A stretch of DNA of 37,565 nt from contig CBDDLH010000018.1 of assembly GCA_965230565.1 (NCBI GenBank), positions 1 to 37,565 on the forward strand, read 5' to 3'. The notes below the pieces were generated by a model that made no database searches, was not told where the DNA came from, and was given only the letters and a program-made list of their open reading frames with translations. Source of the DNA: BCD1 sp965230565. GTDB lineage: Bacteria > Bacteroidota > Bacteroidia > Chitinophagales > Saprospiraceae. Shown here piece by piece: positions 26,791 through 35,030 of the stretch. The position numbers and the translations under genes were made by a program. The stretch's first letter is position 1. The number at the start of each line of letters is the position of its first letter.

Positions 26791-29034
26791 ATGAAAACCT
26801 TAAAAATTGCCTTTTTCTTAACTCTATTGACCAATCTTCTTTTCGCCCAATCCAAATACAACCTTCAGTTTGAAAAGATCGATCACCTGACTGCCAAGCC
26901 GGTTGATTGGGATCTGAAATTCCAATATGGTGGTGCGCAGGGATACCTGGCCAAAATCGATTCCTCCGAATTTACGGAAGGAAAATACAGTCTGACGATC
27001 CTGCCAAAAGAAGGCGAAAATCAAACCTTTGGTGCATGTGCCTATATAATTCCTGCCAACTATGAAGGCTCAACTATTGAATTGAGAGGATATCTAAAAA
27101 CAAAAGACATAAGCTTCGACGGCCTTGCAGGTTTATGGCTACGACTGGACGGAAACCGCGGAACTTATGGATTTGACAATATGGAAGACAGGAAGATTAT
27201 GGGAACAAACGACTGGAAAGAATATTCCATAAAGCTGCCCTTGGAGGATGAAGTCACGAAAATTATTGTCGGCGGCATCATGGCCGGGCAAGGACAAATA
27301 TGGATCGATGACCTTAGGTTATTCATTGACGGCAAACCATTGGAACAGGCACCTCCTAAAAAAGAAAAAATTTATCCGGCTACCCTGGATTCTACCTTTT
27401 TTTATGGTTCCAAAATTGATCTAAAATCAGTTAATGAAAAACAAGCCGGTGATTTGGCCATTCTCGCTAAAATCTGGGGTTTTGTGAAATATTATCATCC
27501 TGAAGTAGCCAAGGGAAACCACAATATGGATGCCGAATTATTTCGCATTTTGCCCAAAGTCCTGGAAAGTAAAAATGCTGACAAGCGTGACAAAGCTATC
27601 CTCAAATGGATTGAAAGCCTGGGAAAAATCCCCAAATGCGACAATTGTGACATCATGTTCGCAGACAATGCCAAAATGACTCCTGACTTAAAATGGATGG
27701 ACGAATACGGACTGAGTAAAGCACTCAATAAAAAGCTCCATTACCTGTTTGACAATCGCAACCAGGGCAAGCACTTTTACATTTCCATGGTGCCCGGAAT
27801 ACAAAACCCGGAATTTAAAAATGAAGAACCCTATGCCCATTTTGAATACCCTGATGCAGGATATCGCCTTTTGACATTGTACAAATACTGGAATATGATC
27901 CACTATTTCTTCCCGTACAAATATGTGATCGGCAGAGACTGGCATGAGGTTTTGGACGAATTCATTCCCAAATTTATCGAAGCTCCGGATGCCCTGGCAT
28001 ACCATTTGGAAACTCTCCAACTTATAGGCAACATACATGATACCCACGCCAACATCTGGAGCAACAGCACCTATATCGAAGAACTTAAGGGAACCCTACA
28101 GCCAGCCGTTCAGGTAAAATTCATCGAGACACAATTGGTAGTCACCGGATATTACCACGACACCTACGGCCCGGAATCAGGACTTAAAGTCGGCGACATT
28201 GTGCTGACCATTGATGGTCAACCCGTAGAAGATCTTGAGCAAAAGTGGGCACCTCTCCATCCCGCCTCCAACTACCCCACCAAATTGAGAGATATTGCAC
28301 GAACCATCCTCAGAGGTAATGATGAAACCATGGAAGTAACTGTAAGCCGTGGCATGAAAAAGCACCACTTCGAGGTCAAACGCCATGACAGAAAAGAATT
28401 GCAGCTCGGAAAAGACTGGGCTTATAACAAACCAGACAGTTGCTACCAATTGCTCAATGAGGACATCGGCTACCTCTATCTCGGAAACATCAAAAGCGAT
28501 CTGCTGCCGGCAGCTTTTGATTTATTCAAAAACACCAAAGGTCTTGTCATCGACATTCGGAATTATCCTTCCGAATTTGTGGTGTTTACCCTTGGAGCCT
28601 ATTTACATCAAACGTCGACTCCCTTTGTCAAATTCACCAACGGGGATGTCAGTTGTCCCGGCTTATTCCACTGGGGACCCGATTTGAGAATTGGATATGA
28701 TAATCCGGATGCCTACAAGGGAAAAGTGGTGATTCTTATCAACGAAATTTCCCAAAGTCAGGCAGAATATACCACTATGGCCTTCAGAGCCGCTTCAAAT
28801 GTCACCGTCATCGGCAGTACCACCGCCGGTGCTGACGGTAATGTTTCGCCCATTTACCTTCCCGGTAACATCCGCACTATGATCAGCGGTATTGGCGTGT
28901 ATTACCCGGATGGCACTCAAACCCAAAGGGTCGGCATCGTTCCGGATATCGAGGTAAAACCGACCATCAAAGGTGTGCGGGAAGGGAGAGATGAGCTGCT
29001 GGAAAAAGCGATGGAAATTATTCGGGAGGAGTGA
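26791..29034 (+). CDS. Secreted S41-family (C-terminal processing) peptidase
   Basis: This 747-residue protein starts with a signal peptide (MKTLKIAFFLTLLTNLLFAQ). Residues about 22-185 are a beta-sandwich of the kind that precedes Bacteroidota S41 enzymes (GLWLRLDGNRGTYGFDNM). A tricorn/helical core follows (LAKIWGFVKYYHPEVAKGNHNMD), then a PDZ domain (SGLKVGDIVLTIDGQPV) and the S41 catalytic domain with the nucleophile Ser at about residue 656 in INEISQSQAEYTTMAF. The ending VGIVPDIEVKPTIKG is typical. It probably trims proteins or peptides in the periplasm. Its promoter region is shared with the divergent T9SS gene (26603-26790). Confidence 0.92.
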   Translation: MKTLKIAFFLTLLTNLLFAQSKYNLQFEKIDHLTAKPVDWDLKFQYGGAQGYLAKIDSSEFTEGKYSLTILPKEGENQTFGACAYIIPANYEGSTIELRGYLKTKDISFDGLAGLWLRLDGNRGTYGFDNMEDRKIMGTNDWKEYSIKLPLEDEVTKIIVGGIMAGQGQIWIDDLRLFIDGKPLEQAPPKKEKIYPATLDSTFFYGSKIDLKSVNEKQAGDLAILAKIWGFVKYYHPEVAKGNHNMDAELFRILPKVLESKNADKRDKAILKWIESLGKIPKCDNCDIMFADNAKMTPDLKWMDEYGLSKALNKKLHYLFDNRNQGKHFYISMVPGIQNPEFKNEEPYAHFEYPDAGYRLLTLYKYWNMIHYFFPYKYVIGRDWHEVLDEFIPKFIEAPDALAYHLETLQLIGNIHDTHANIWSNSTYIEELKGTLQPAVQVKFIETQLVVTGYYHDTYGPESGLKVGDIVLTIDGQPVEDLEQKWAPLHPASNYPTKLRDIARTILRGNDETMEVTVSRGMKKHHFEVKRHDRKELQLGKDWAYNKPDSCYQLLNEDIGYLYLGNIKSDLLPAAFDLFKNTKGLVIDIRNYPSEFVVFTLGAYLHQTSTPFVKFTNGDVSCPGLFHWGPDLRIGYDNPDAYKGKVVILINEISQSQAEYTTMAFRAASNVTVIGSTTAGADGNVSPIYLPGNIRTMISGIGVYYPDGTQTQRVGIVPDIEVKPTIKGVREGRDELLEKAMEIIREE

Positions 29035-29068
29035 TTTGAATACTTCAAATATTTGAGGCGCGCAGGCT

Positions 29069-29103
29069 CGGGTTTGATGTTGTTTCAAATCGTTTCAGGT
29101 TCT
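29069..29103. repeat. TTTGATGTTG/TTTCAAAT phased repeat
   Basis: GGGTTTGATGTTGTTTCAAA and the following ATCGTTTCAGG are spaced about 10 nt apart and belong to the same family as 3030-3064 and 9000-9102, here preceded by the related word GGCGCGCAGGCTCG. Confidence 0.55.
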
Positions 29104-29169
29104 CAGGTTCAAGGTTCCGGAAGATCAACATTCTAAGGAATGATTTTTAATCAAAAACTAATATCAATA

Positions 29170-29307
29170 GCACCGGTCTTCAGGCCGGTGCAAAAATTCT
29201 ATAATGTAGACAGGGCTTTAGTCCTTTCTTCTTCCCATTAAAAAAGGCCTAAAGGCCTCAGTCCCAGCCCGCATTTTTGCACCGCGATAAATCACGGTGC
29301 AATTGAT
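29170..29307. repeat. Cluster of three hairpins in the S41/PLP-enzyme gap
   Basis: GCACCGG..CCGGTGC at 29170-29191, GGCCT-AA-AGGCC at about 29247-29258 and GCACCGCGATAAATCACGGTGC at 29279-29300. The right arm of the third contains CACGGTGCAATTGA, shared with 15702-15715. The words agggctttagtcct and taaaggcc lie between. No gene is credible in 29035-29384, although an open frame runs on the minus strand. Confidence 0.65.
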
Positions 29308-29384
29308 TTTTATTGAAACAATTTGAAACCCCTTGAAAGTGCAGAGTGCATGGTGCAAAGTGATGAGTGCAGAATTGTTAATCC

Positions 29385-30680
29385 CTAAATAAAGTTGACC
29401 ATTTGGAACTCCTGAATCCATATGGAACAATTTGAAACACTTGGAACTATTTGAACCCTTTGAACAACTGGAACAACTTGAAAACCCCAAACCCACATCA
29501 AACCATTCCTAACGCCTTGCTCCAAATCCCTAATCAAATCCTTCCTATGTTCCAGTCCCACTGAAATGCGCATATCTCCAAGGGAAATACCCATGCTTTC
29601 AAATTGCTCGGGCTTTAGTTCTTTCAAATAACTGATCGCCGGTGCGTAGATCAGACTTTCATGACCACCCCAACTGACACCAATTTTAAAGAGTTTCAGG
29701 CTATTGAAAAAAGCTTTGATCTTCTCAAGATCTTCCGTTGCCAGCTGGAAGCTCATCAGGCCACTGTATCCGGTCATCTGTTTTTGGGCAAGTTCCTTTT
29801 GGGGAAAGCTGTCGAGGCCCGGATAACGAACCAAAGCGATTTTTGGATGATTTTCCAGAAATTTGGCCACCGCCATAGCATTTTCCTGATGCTGACGCAT
29901 ACGGATCGGCAAGGTGCGTAAACTGCGTAAAACGAGCCAGGCTTCCATCGGAGCCGTTTTTGCACCAAGCAACTCAAATTCACGGACAAAAATTTCTTTA
30001 ATATCCTTTTCACTACCAATCACACAACCTCCGACAAGATCGCTGTGTCCGCCTATGTATTTGGATACAGAATGGATCTCCAGATCAATCCCCATTTCCA
30101 AAGGACGCTGAAAAACCGGGCTGGCCCAACTGTTATCAATAGCCGTTTTGATTCCATGTTTCTTAGCCAGTTTTGCAACACCACGAACATCCTGCAAACT
30201 AAAAACCGCGGAGGAAGGACTCTCCAAATAGATCAGCTTCGTATTCGGTCGAATGGCATTTTCAAATTCTTCAACTGTCTCCCCACCTACCTGGGTCACC
30301 TCAATTCCCATTTTCCCAGACAAATAACTATTCAGCAGATTATTCGCCGGCCCGTAAATATTTTTGATGGTCACCACATGATCTCCTTGATTCAGACAAT
30401 GCAGAACCGTTGCCGAAATAGCTGCCATTCCGGAAGGAAACAACAAGGCCCGTTCACCACCGGCAATAGCTGCCAATTTCTGTTCCACGATCCTCACAGT
30501 AGGATTATGGCCCCTAGAATAAATCAGATTATCCACCCGGTCATCAAATGCTTGATCAATATGCTCCCAACTTGCATGAGTAAACAAACTATTCTGAAAG
30601 ATTGGAGGCACTACCGCTCCTCTATATTCATCCCGCTCCTCCGCATAATGACTTAGCAAGGTTTCTATGTTTTTTTTCAT
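29385..30680 (-). CDS. Cys/Met metabolism PLP-dependent enzyme with repeat-encoded C-terminal tail
   Basis: This 431-residue trans-sulfuration enzyme is of the cystathionine gamma-synthase / gamma-lyase / methionine gamma-lyase fold. PLP Lys is K207 in EIHSVSKYIGGHSDLVGG and the ring-binding Asp is D182 in TAIDNSWASP. Other family blocks are SRGHNPTVRIVEQKLAAIAGGERAL, FPSGMAA and GMRISVGLEHR-like DMRISVGLEHRKDLIRDLEQ. The normal family protein would end near residue 392. Here about 39 more residues (from GLMWVWG) are encoded by the 9-nt GTTC repeat that follows, so the native stop seems to have been overwritten. The exact substrate (cystathionine, homocysteine or methionine) cannot be told. 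Confidence 0.92.
   Translation of the reverse strand: MKKNIETLLSHYAEERDEYRGAVVPPIFQNSLFTHASWEHIDQAFDDRVDNLIYSRGHNPTVRIVEQKLAAIAGGERALLFPSGMAAISATVLHCLNQGDHVVTIKNIYGPANNLLNSYLSGKMGIEVTQVGGETVEEFENAIRPNTKLIYLESPSSAVFSLQDVRGVAKLAKKHGIKTAIDNSWASPVFQRPLEMGIDLEIHSVSKYIGGHSDLVGGCVIGSEKDIKEIFVREFELLGAKTAPMEAWLVLRSLRTLPIRMRQHQENAMAVAKFLENHPKIALVRYPGLDSFPQKELAQKQMTGYSGLMSFQLATEDLEKIKAFFNSLKLFKIGVSWGGHESLIYAPAISYLKELKPEQFESMGISLGDMRISVGLEHRKDLIRDLEQGVRNGLMWVWGFQVVPVVQRVQIVPSVSNCSIWIQEFQMVNFI
29405..29490. repeat. 9-nt phased GAAC repeat, overlapping the 3' end of the PLP-enzyme gene
   Basis: GAACAATTT, GAAACACTTG, GAACTATTT, GAACCCTTT, GAACAACTG, GAACAACTT, GAAAACC follow each other with a step of 9 (once 10) nt. 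Related runs are at 1109-1155, 3092-3126 and 34631-34675. On the minus strand the array is in frame with the enzyme gene and has no stop. Confidence 0.8.
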
Positions 30681-30710
30681 ATCAAAAAAGTTTAAACCAA
30701 CCTACAAAAA

Positions 30711-30751
30711 AAATCCGTCCTAATCCGTTCAATCCGTCAGATCAGCGTTCC
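30711..30751. repeat. AATCCGT phased repeat upstream of the PLP-enzyme gene
   Basis: AATCCGTCC, TAATCCGTTC, AATCCGTCAG, ATCAGCGTTCC: four words with a 9-10 nt step, lying 31 bases before the start of the minus-strand gene and hence in its leader. It is a different sequence family from the GAAC and TTTGATG runs but has the same period. Confidence 0.65.
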
Positions 30752-30852
30752 ATCCCACCCCTTTAAATCTTTCTTAACTTTCCACATTAGGAATTCTAAT
30801 AACAAATATCTAAAATTGTCCAACATAATATTTTATTCACCCAATTTGGACT

Positions 30853-32472
30853 ATGAGAATTCTTAACTACGTTTTCCTCTCACTGATCTTTTTCACATCC
30901 GCTCCCCTTTTTAGTCAGGACAGAGTTATGTTCATCCGCCAGTCCCAGGAGCAGGGATTCAAATGTATCGATGAAGACGGCAACTTACTTTTCACACTTC
31001 CTCCGGGCCACGACCCGACCGTACGTACGAGCAAAGAGCCCTTCAAACTCAGCAATTTTTATTTCTCCGATTTCAGTGAAAACATTCTTCCGGTAACGGA
31101 CGGCAATCGATATTACCTCATTGATCGAAAGGGTAAAGAAATCCGTAATATGGGAGATAATTTAAACTGGATCTCAACCCTTCAGGATGGATATTTTCGG
31201 GTTTATGAGCGATTTGAAAACAGACGAAATGCTTCCATGATAATTTTCCATGACAAAACAGGCAAACCCATGTTCGGTGGCCAAAAATTCTGGCAGGCTT
31301 CCCGTTTCCGTAATGGCCATGCAGTAGTACAAGTCGGAGACAAAGAGGGTGAATGGCAGATGATCAACACTGCCGGAGAAGTAGTGCTTAATCTATCCGA
31401 CACCATTCCCGGAGACATCAGAAGAATCGCTGAGTTTAAACGTGATGCTTGGCAGTTATCTGTTAAAAGTGAGAAAAGTTATTACATCAAATATTACCTA
31501 AGAACAGACGGAGCCCTTAGTAATAAAGAATCAGACCTTTGGCGATATGAAAAGAACGGCAGGCCGTATTATAAAAAACCGGGAGTTGCCTTAAACAGGG
31601 ATCTACAGAAACGACTGAACGATATGGAAGGCTGGGTATTTCCACCCAGGATAGAAATTGAGAACCAAACCTTCCTGCTCCTCAACGACGCTCCGGAAGG
31701 CAGCAGGGAATTCATTTCGGTTATTTACAACCAAAATAATGAAAAGGTCCACCTGGATACTTTGCCAGGAATTAAATCCATCACACCCCTTGAATTCCGC
31801 GGCGAAATGATGATCGCCCGAAAAATTACAGAGCAGCAGGACTCTACCTTTGTATTTTATGCTCTACCCGACTTTAAACCAGGATATGAAACAGATAAAT
31901 TGAACTACAAAGCCAAAGTGGAAGGTAAACTGCTGGTTTATTATGCTGCCAACAGCACCTTTGCCGTAAAGGTTTCCAAAATTGTCAACCTTCAAACAGG
32001 CAAAACCATTTATGAACCGGATGCAAACACCAGGGTTTTCACCTCCATTGATGAGGCACTGAAATATAAAACATCCGTAACAGTTTTGGAGATAAAAAAT
32101 GTAAGTGCAGACGATCTGCAAAAACTTAAACAGTTTCCCAAACTCAAGGTGTTGAAAATGAACAAAAGTAACGCCACGGAAATTCCACCGGGACTATTCT
32201 CAACCTTTAATGGCTTAACCGCCTTGAAAATTGAATACTTCCAACATATTCAAAAATTCCCGGATGACATTAAGCAATTGAAAAGCCTAAGAAGCCTTTT
32301 TATTTCTGATTGTCCAAACCTCCAGGGTGTTAAAGGACTCCTCAGCTCCTTCCCGGCTTTAAGGGAGTTTAGAAGTGATTTACCCTTTGACAGGGGAGAA
32401 ATTAATAAACTCCAGGAGCAATATCCTAAGTTAAGGTTTCATCCGGTTTTGAAAGCGGTGAGTATAGATTAG
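30853..32472 (+). CDS. Secreted WG-repeat-like / leucine-rich-repeat protein
   Basis: This 539-residue protein has a signal peptide (MRILNYVFLSLIFFTSAPLFSQ). The N-terminal half has WG-type repeat themes: a short strand, an aromatic, then a G.E turn such as CIDEDGNLLFTL, LIDRKGKEIRNM, FHDKTGKPMFGG and MINTAGEVVLNL. About residues 405-525 form leucine-rich repeats (LKQFPKLKVLKMNKSNATEIPPGLF, FNGLTALKIEYFQHIQKFP, LKSLRSLFISDCPNL). Both parts are protein-binding repeats in other systems. No sorting domain is present, so it is probably periplasmic. Its function is not known to me. A terminator-like hairpin follows. Confidence 0.8.
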   Translation: MRILNYVFLSLIFFTSAPLFSQDRVMFIRQSQEQGFKCIDEDGNLLFTLPPGHDPTVRTSKEPFKLSNFYFSDFSENILPVTDGNRYYLIDRKGKEIRNMGDNLNWISTLQDGYFRVYERFENRRNASMIIFHDKTGKPMFGGQKFWQASRFRNGHAVVQVGDKEGEWQMINTAGEVVLNLSDTIPGDIRRIAEFKRDAWQLSVKSEKSYYIKYYLRTDGALSNKESDLWRYEKNGRPYYKKPGVALNRDLQKRLNDMEGWVFPPRIEIENQTFLLLNDAPEGSREFISVIYNQNNEKVHLDTLPGIKSITPLEFRGEMMIARKITEQQDSTFVFYALPDFKPGYETDKLNYKAKVEGKLLVYYAANSTFAVKVSKIVNLQTGKTIYEPDANTRVFTSIDEALKYKTSVTVLEIKNVSADDLQKLKQFPKLKVLKMNKSNATEIPPGLFSTFNGLTALKIEYFQHIQKFPDDIKQLKSLRSLFISDCPNLQGVKGLLSSFPALREFRSDLPFDRGEINKLQEQYPKLRFHPVLKAVSID

Positions 32473-32495
32473 GAAATACTATTTTTCACACTCAA

Positions 32496-32526
32496 GAAAT
32501 ACTATTTTTCTAAAAAATAGTATTTC
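32496..32526 (+). repeat. 14-bp hairpin with direct copy just upstream
   Basis: GAAATACTATTTTT (32496-32509) pairs exactly with AAAAATAGTATTTC (32513-32526) around a 3-base loop. The left arm also occurs as a direct copy at 32473-32487. It lies 23 bases after the WG/LRR stop. Confidence 0.7.
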
Positions 32527-32537
32527 TACCCTAAAGC

Positions 32538-32578
32538 AAAAGAGTCGCATCGAACAAATCGAAACGACTCTTTTTTTT
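32538..32578 (+). terminator. Rho-independent terminator
   Basis: AAAAGAGTCG (32538-32547) pairs with CGACTCTTTT (32565-32574), followed by a T-run to 32578. It lies downstream of the WG/LRR gene and before the convergent aspS end. The preceding A-run gives a weaker T-run on the minus strand, so it may also serve aspS. Confidence 0.85.
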
Positions 32579-32628
32579 ATTCTCAAATTTGTGAAATTAA
32601 TCCACAAAAAATTCGTGTAAGGGTGGCT

Positions 32629-34398
32629 CTACTCCTCCTTGAGATTCAACTTCAACCCGAGCTCATCCAATTGAGCTTCATCAATAATGGCCGGCGCATC
32701 GATCATCATATCACGTCCCTGGTTGTTTTTAGGGAAGGCAATGAAGTCACGGATGGAAGTCTGCCCCATCAGTACTGCACAAAGGCGGTCAAAACCAAAA
32801 GCAATACCGCCATGAGGAGGTGCTCCATATTCAAAAGCACCCATCAGGAACCCAAACTGAGCTTCCGCTTCTTCGTCGGTAAATCCTAATAATTTGAAGT
32901 TACGCGCCTGCAATTGTCTGTCATGGATACGAATGGATCCACCACCGATCTCCGCACCGTTGATTACCAGGTCATACGCATCAGCTCGAAGAGCCTTCAT
33001 CGTTTCATGATCTCCGGTCAACATGCGGTCAACATCTTCTTTCTTCGGAGAAGTGAACGGGTGATGCATAGCATGGAAACGCTCTGACTCCTCATCCCAT
33101 TCAAGCAACGGGAAGTCTACAACCCACAATGGTTTGAAATCGCCCTCTTTGATCAATCCCATACGATTACCCATTTCCAGCCGAAGCTCATTGAGCTGCT
33201 TGCGGGTCTTATCTGTCTCTCCACTCAGGATCAGCAGCATATCTCCGGCTTTGGCACCGAATTTCTCGCCCCAGGTCTTCAGGTCTTCTTCGCTGAAGAA
33301 TTTACCTACTGATGATTTTACACTGCCGTCATTCAAAAACTTCACATAGACCATCCCTTTGGCACCGATCTGCGGACGCTGCATCCACTCGGTAAGTTTC
33401 TTGATATCTTTATTGGAATAAGCCTCAGCTTGCCCTTCCGCACAAATCCCGACAACCAGTTCTGCATTGTCAAACACGCTGAATCCTTTACCTTGAGCCA
33501 CATCATTCAATTCCTGGAACTCCATTCCAAAACGCATATCCGGCTTATCAGAACCAAACCTTCTAATCGCTTCGTCGTATTGCATTCTTGGAAAATCAGC
33601 CAGCTCCATACCCAGCGTTTCCTTAAAAACGTGCTTGGTCAATCCCTCAAAAGTATTGAGAATATCTTCCTGGGTAACGAACGCCATCTCGCAGTCTATT
33701 TGGGTAAACTCCGGCTGACGGTCAGCTCTGAGATCTTCATCACGGAAACATTTCACGATCTGGAAATACCTGTCCATACCAGCCACCATCAGCAACTGCT
33801 TGAACGTCTGCGGCGACTGTGGCAAAGCGTAAAACTGTCCCTGATTCATACGGCTGGGCACCACAAAATCCCGTGCCCCCTCCGGAGTACTCTTGATCAA
33901 AAATGGCGTCTCCACCTCGATAAATCCTTTGGAGGATAAATAATTCCTGGAAGCTAGTGCTACCTGGCTACGGAAGATGATACTTTCCTTCACCGGGTTA
34001 CGTCGAATATCCAGGTAACGGTATTTCATACGCAGTTCATCACCACCATCAGATTCATCTTCAATGGTAAATGGAGGTACTTTTGATTCATTCAGAACCG
34101 TCATGCTCTTCACCTGGATCTCTATTTCACCGGTGGGAATTTTCATATTTTTACTGCTACGCTCCCGAACAGTTCCTTCGACTTTCACTACAAACTCACG
34201 TCCAAGCTCTGCTGCACGCCCCAGTAAAGCCTCATCATCATCCTTATTAAAATTCAACTGAGTAATCCCGTAACGGTCCCTCAATTGAACAAAGTTCATG
34301 TGTCCTAAATTGTTGGAAGTCTGTATCCAACCACTCATCACGACTTCTGTTCCTGCATCTTCGAGGCGGAGCTCTCCGCAATTATGCGTTCTGTACAT
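32629..34398 (-). CDS. aspS: Aspartyl-tRNA synthetase
   Basis: This 589-residue class II synthetase has an N-terminal OB-fold anticodon-binding domain (SGWIQTSNNLGHMNFVQLRDRYGITQL), the catalytic domain with motif 2 (CFRDEDLRADRQPEFTQID), the inserted GAD domain (GSVKSSVGKFF..LKTWGEKFGAKAGDMLL) and motif 3 (HGGIAFGFDRLCAVLMG). The length is normal for bacterial AspRS. It charges tRNA-Asp with aspartate. Whether it is the discriminating or non-discriminating type cannot be decided. The gene stands alone. Its 5' leader region (34399-34680) holds a hairpin element and phased repeats. Confidence 0.98.
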   Translation of the reverse strand: MYRTHNCGELRLEDAGTEVVMSGWIQTSNNLGHMNFVQLRDRYGITQLNFNKDDDEALLGRAAELGREFVVKVEGTVRERSSKNMKIPTGEIEIQVKSMTVLNESKVPPFTIEDESDGGDELRMKYRYLDIRRNPVKESIIFRSQVALASRNYLSSKGFIEVETPFLIKSTPEGARDFVVPSRMNQGQFYALPQSPQTFKQLLMVAGMDRYFQIVKCFRDEDLRADRQPEFTQIDCEMAFVTQEDILNTFEGLTKHVFKETLGMELADFPRMQYDEAIRRFGSDKPDMRFGMEFQELNDVAQGKGFSVFDNAELVVGICAEGQAEAYSNKDIKKLTEWMQRPQIGAKGMVYVKFLNDGSVKSSVGKFFSEEDLKTWGEKFGAKAGDMLLILSGETDKTRKQLNELRLEMGNRMGLIKEGDFKPLWVVDFPLLEWDEESERFHAMHHPFTSPKKEDVDRMLTGDHETMKALRADAYDLVINGAEIGGGSIRIHDRQLQARNFKLLGFTDEEAEAQFGFLMGAFEYGAPPHGGIAFGFDRLCAVLMGQTSIRDFIAFPKNNQGRDMMIDAPAIIDEAQLDELGLKLNLKEE

Positions 34399-34438
34399 GG
34401 TATCTTATTTAATGTTACTTGTTGTTAGTTACTGTTTT

Positions 34439-34545
34439 GGGGCATCACCCCGTGCACTTTGTGCCGGGGCCGGGCTATCCACTTCGCTCCTATCCCTTGC
34501 TGTCCTCGTCCCTGCGGCGCCCTCCGCTATACGCTCCGGCCTTGG
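34439..34545. repeat. Dispersed hairpin element, copy B
   Basis: Homologous to 4250-4379. The leading hairpin CCCCG(T)GCAC-TTT-GTGCCGGGG at about 34448-34470 keeps the unpaired T of copy A but differs in paired bases. It lies upstream of aspS on the minus strand. Confidence 0.7.
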
Positions 34546-34562
34546 TAATTTCTCCCTTTCAT

Positions 34563-34606
34563 CCAGACACTTTGTGTCCGGTAAAAATATGCCGTCGCGA
34601 TGCGAC
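34563..34606. repeat. Two short hairpins with 3-base loops
   Basis: CCAGACAC-TTT-GTGTCCGG at 34563-34581 (one mismatch) and GTCGC-GAT-GCGAC at 34594-34606, directly after copy B of the hairpin element. They are similar in size to those at 4417-4552. Confidence 0.6.
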
Positions 34607-34630
34607 TTGTAAATTCTTTAAACTACCAAA

Positions 34631-35027
34631 CTGGTTCAAGGGGTTCAATGTTCAAGTAGTTAAAAGGGTTTAAACCTTAATTTTGGTAGTTACATTTTTT
34701 GAACGTCTTTCTTTACCTAAAACCGTAAATCGTCCACCGTATGCCGTCAGCCGTTAATTTCTGCCAACTCCTTACATCTCCATTCTCGCATCCAATCATT
34801 CCCGCATTTCCTCCATTTCAAGGCCGCAAAAGTACCACTTTTCTCCGCTCCTGCCAATATGCCCACATATTTTTTCGTTTCTTTGGCACGAGATTTTCGT
34901 TATTAATAAAAAAACACCAAGAACCATCTAAAAACTACAACACTGCAGACCTTTTTTCGAGAATCGTATATTGTCAATCATTAACCGTATACCGTACATC
35001 GTCAACCGTCTGCCGTCAACTGTTCAT
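34631..35027. repeat. GTTCAAG run and two CCGTATACCGTC runs
   Basis: 34631-34675 is a TTCAAG run of the GAAC family. 34722-34755 and 34960-35025 are runs of CCGTA/CCGTC words (ccgtataccgtacatcgtc) with a step of 6-10 nt. The second run ends 4 bases before the ATG of the PorE-like gene and forms its leader. Between them (34756-34959) is A/T- and C-rich DNA with no gene I can support. An open frame from 34971 merely spells the repeat into the gene. Confidence 0.65.
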
Positions 35028-35030
35028 ACT

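Noticed and set aside
29218..29496. 92-codon minus-strand open frame
   Set aside because: It overlaps hairpins, the GAAC repeat and the end of the PLP-enzyme gene in another frame; it reflects the stop-free repeat.
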